A stretch of DNA of 14,683 nt. Source: an uncultured Lachnospiraceae bacterium (lineage in GTDB: Bacteria; Bacillota; Clostridia; Lachnospirales; Lachnospiraceae). The stretch spans positions 1-14,683 of the forward strand of contig CAMOQY010000017.1 of assembly GCA_946623295.1 (NCBI GenBank), read 5' to 3'. Below the pieces are notes generated by a model, which was given only the letters and a program-made list of their open reading frames with translations, made no database searches and was not told the DNA's origin. Positions 12,822-14,683 of the stretch are shown piece by piece; within the stretch, counting starts at the first letter, position 1; the number at the start of each line of letters is the position of its first letter. A program made the translations under genes and the position numbers.

Positions 12822-14663
12822 TCAGCGCGGGCAGGGGTCGGGAACCTCTGTCCAGTTTGCGGGATCAAAGACATTGTCCCTGACCACATACCATTTTCCA
12901 TCCTCTGTATCGAATCTGTTTCCGCGGTGATTCTGGGTATCCCAGTTCCACGTCGTCGTCACATACATATCTTCGGTAAACTTGGCCTCGTCGGTTATCG
13001 GTCTGCCGGAATAGGGATTCACGGGATCCTTTATCACGCCGCGCACCGCCATCGTGGCCACGTCTCCGATGGTCATGAACGAGTTGTCGGTAGTAAATTC
13101 CTTTGCGTCAAAGTCCTTCATCATCAGGAGCGGGTTGTAGTGCTCTATATCAAGCCCCGGGATCCCCGAATCGCCGAGATCTCCCAGATTGCGCCCGTGA
13201 TCCGAGACGATAATGATCCTCGTATTGTCCCAGATACCCTCCGCGCGCATAAACTCAAACCAGTCGGCAAGCTTCATAAATGCAGCCATGTTCACCATAT
13301 AATGCGGCTCGCGCGTAAGCTCGATACCCTTTGTGACGTGCGGGTCGGGCTCATAATCCGGCACGGTGAGGTAAACGGGCTGGTGAGTGATGCTGTTCTG
13401 CATCATCAGGAAGGTATCGCCATCCTCTCTCACCTCGGTCAGACGGCTGAGTATCTGCATGACGGAATATGAATTGAAAAAGCCCCAGTCCATATTGATC
13501 CCGGCCGTCGTCGTAAGATAGTTGCCGTTGTCGTATATCCTGCCGCCGATAAGAAGGGGCGCGCACCTGAAGACACTGTAATAGACAAAGCTGCGCTTCT
13601 GCATACCCTGGTAGTAATCCGCAAAAAGCTCAAAATAGCTCTTGGTGTATTTCCTTTCCAGAAGCCTGCCGGTGATATTTTCATATTCATCATATATGCT
13701 CACGTCCGGTACCCACTCGTAATTTCCCGCATAAGGCGGATCCGCAACCGTGACGTCAAAGCCGTCCCCGGCAAAGATCCTGGGAAGCACGAGCAGAGCC
13801 TCGTTCTGTTTATCCTTCAGGCTTTCGTTGACCCGGGCATTGATCTTGTGAGGCATGTATTCATAGCCGGCAAAAAGCGCGGGCGTCGAGGTATTCGTAT
13901 TGTGGGAAAAGGCGAGCGCGTTGGGATAGTAGGTAAAGCCCTCCAGGGCCTTTGCTATCTCCGGCTTTTCCGCCATGATGTCGGGAAGATAGCAGCTGAT
14001 GGCACGGTCGAGCATCAGCACTATAACGTTCCGCCCGTTTCTGCTCATGGGAATGACCGGTTCGATCTCATCATCGGTAACGGGCTCCTCGACCACGGCA
14101 GCCTCGCTGACCTCGCGCGTAATACCCACGGCCTGGTAGATACTCAGACCGATTCCGGCCATGATCAGCACAGTCAGGGCCGCCTTTACGACGCGGCTCC
14201 ATTTGCGCAGAACGAAGGCGAGCGCGATGCACAAAACCGCCAGCACGCCCAGATTGAAAAGCCGCGCGTCCATCGGCGGCATCGGGGTCTCTTCGTATTT
14301 GAGATAGCTCGAGATAAATCCGTAATCAGACGTGAAGAAAAAGAAATCCACCAGTCCGATTCCCGTGAGAAGCCAGACAGAATACGTGAATATGTTTTTC
14401 ATCCGCGCGCCGGACAGGAAATAAAAGATAGAGAGCCACAGGATGAAAAAGCCGCCTGTAACCGTGATCGTATTAAGCACAAAAAGGAGAGGCGAGGACT
14501 GGTCTATCATGAACTCCGTCGGCGACGAGGAGATCACGGTGGACGGTATCACCGCTCCGGTGAGCACGGTGAGAAAGATCGTCCCGAGTATGAAGACTTT
14601 GCGATCTATAGGTTCCGGCTCGGGCCTTTTTGCGCGGCTGCGGGGCTTTATCAGCTTCATCAC
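12822..14663 (-). CDS. Membrane-anchored sulfatase / phosphoethanolamine-transferase-like protein
   Basis: Encodes at least 613 residues. About five membrane segments lie in the N-terminal third (23-44, 59-83, 91-110, 135-152, 160-178), and an extracytoplasmic alkaline-phosphatase-superfamily domain starts near residue 210. Metal-site features are D219 in NVIVLMLDRA, H427 in NSITHQPVYL, and D488-H489 in IIIVSDHGRN. The nucleophile region SHNTNTSTPALFAG (253-266) fits the TxxSxPxxF pattern of phosphoethanolamine transferases, with T256 as nucleophile; there is no cysteine for formylglycine, so a true sulfatase is unlikely. Likely role: transfer of a phospho-group to a surface polymer or lipid (inference). 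The start is uncertain: GTG at 14663 or ATG at 14660, neither with a clear ribosome binding site, and the frame stays open to the window edge, so the gene may be longer. Confidence 0.82.
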   Translation of the reverse strand: MMKLIKPRSRAKRPEPEPIDRKVFILGTIFLTVLTGAVIPSTVISSSPTEFMIDQSSPLLFVLNTITVTGGFFILWLSIFYFLSGARMKNIFTYSVWLLTGIGLVDFFFFTSDYGFISSYLKYEETPMPPMDARLFNLGVLAVLCIALAFVLRKWSRVVKAALTVLIMAGIGLSIYQAVGITREVSEAAVVEEPVTDDEIEPVIPMSRNGRNVIVLMLDRAISCYLPDIMAEKPEIAKALEGFTYYPNALAFSHNTNTSTPALFAGYEYMPHKINARVNESLKDKQNEALLVLPRIFAGDGFDVTVADPPYAGNYEWVPDVSIYDEYENITGRLLERKYTKSYFELFADYYQGMQKRSFVYYSVFRCAPLLIGGRIYDNGNYLTTTAGINMDWGFFNSYSVMQILSRLTEVREDGDTFLMMQNSITHQPVYLTVPDYEPDPHVTKGIELTREPHYMVNMAAFMKLADWFEFMRAEGIWDNTRIIIVSDHGRNLGDLGDSGIPGLDIEHYNPLLMMKDFDAKEFTTDNSFMTIGDVATMAVRGVIKDPVNPYSGRPITDEAKFTEDMYVTTTWNWDTQNHRGNRFDTEDGKWYVVRDNVFDPANWTEVPDPCPR

Positions 14664-14683
14664 TACGTTTTTGCCAAGCGAGA

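Noticed and set aside
1..14683. CRISPR arrays, tRNA or rRNA genes, insertion sequences, prophage or defence genes
   Set aside because: I found no repeated spaced units, no tRNA-like cloverleaf, no transposase or recombinase motifs, and every gene is accounted for by housekeeping, transport, signalling or envelope functions.

Overview
The window looks like chromosomal DNA from a Bacillota bacterium, most likely a clostridial (Lachnospiraceae-like) species. This rests on strong AGGAGG-type ribosome binding sites before nearly every gene, Gram-positive-type ribosomal protein sequences, a YtrA-type GntR/ABC cassette and a short intrinsic terminator. The genus is an inference. Every gene I can support lies on the minus strand, so transcription runs from high to low coordinates.

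Positions 1-5560 hold the start of the S10-spc ribosomal protein cluster in the classical order: rpsJ, rplC, rplD, rplW, rplB, rpsS, rplV, rpsC, rplP, rpmC, rpsQ, rplN, and the first six codons of rplX. Gaps are mostly 2-14 nt. Two junctions (rplD/rplW and rplP/rpmC) share one base between stop and start. Wider gaps with hairpins lie between rpsJ and rplC and between rplW and rplB. Upstream of rpsJ is a non-coding stretch of 333 nt. It has an A-rich tract, a likely sigma-A promoter (TTGTGA-17-TAGAAT) and an untranslated leader of about 225 nt with nested complementary segments. One hairpin abuts the rpsJ Shine-Dalgarno site and competes with an alternative long-range stem. This is the best candidate here for an undescribed regulatory element.

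Positions 5894-8974 hold a three-gene cassette: a GntR-family (YtrA-type) repressor, an ABC ATPase and a large permease with a C-terminal domain of about 220 residues that is probably outside the membrane. Stop and start codons overlap. A sigma-A promoter precedes the repressor gene, with a 9-7-9 perfect palindrome just downstream of its -10 that is probably the repressor's own operator. I see no convincing terminator between the cassette and the S10 promoter.

Positions 9004-10610 hold a monocistronic AgcS-type sodium:alanine/glycine symporter gene with a good promoter, an 80-nt leader and a textbook intrinsic terminator.

Positions 10692-11795 encode a membrane-bound GGDEF diguanylate cyclase that lacks the RxxD inhibitory site. 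Positions 11902-14663 hold two tightly spaced genes: a membrane-anchored sulfatase/phosphoethanolamine-transferase-like protein, then a compact RlmI-like methyltransferase. The sulfatase-like frame is still open at the window edge, so its true start may lie outside.

Most of the window is ordinary core genome. The noteworthy parts are the structured rpsJ leader, the repressor operator and the membrane enzyme of unknown substrate.
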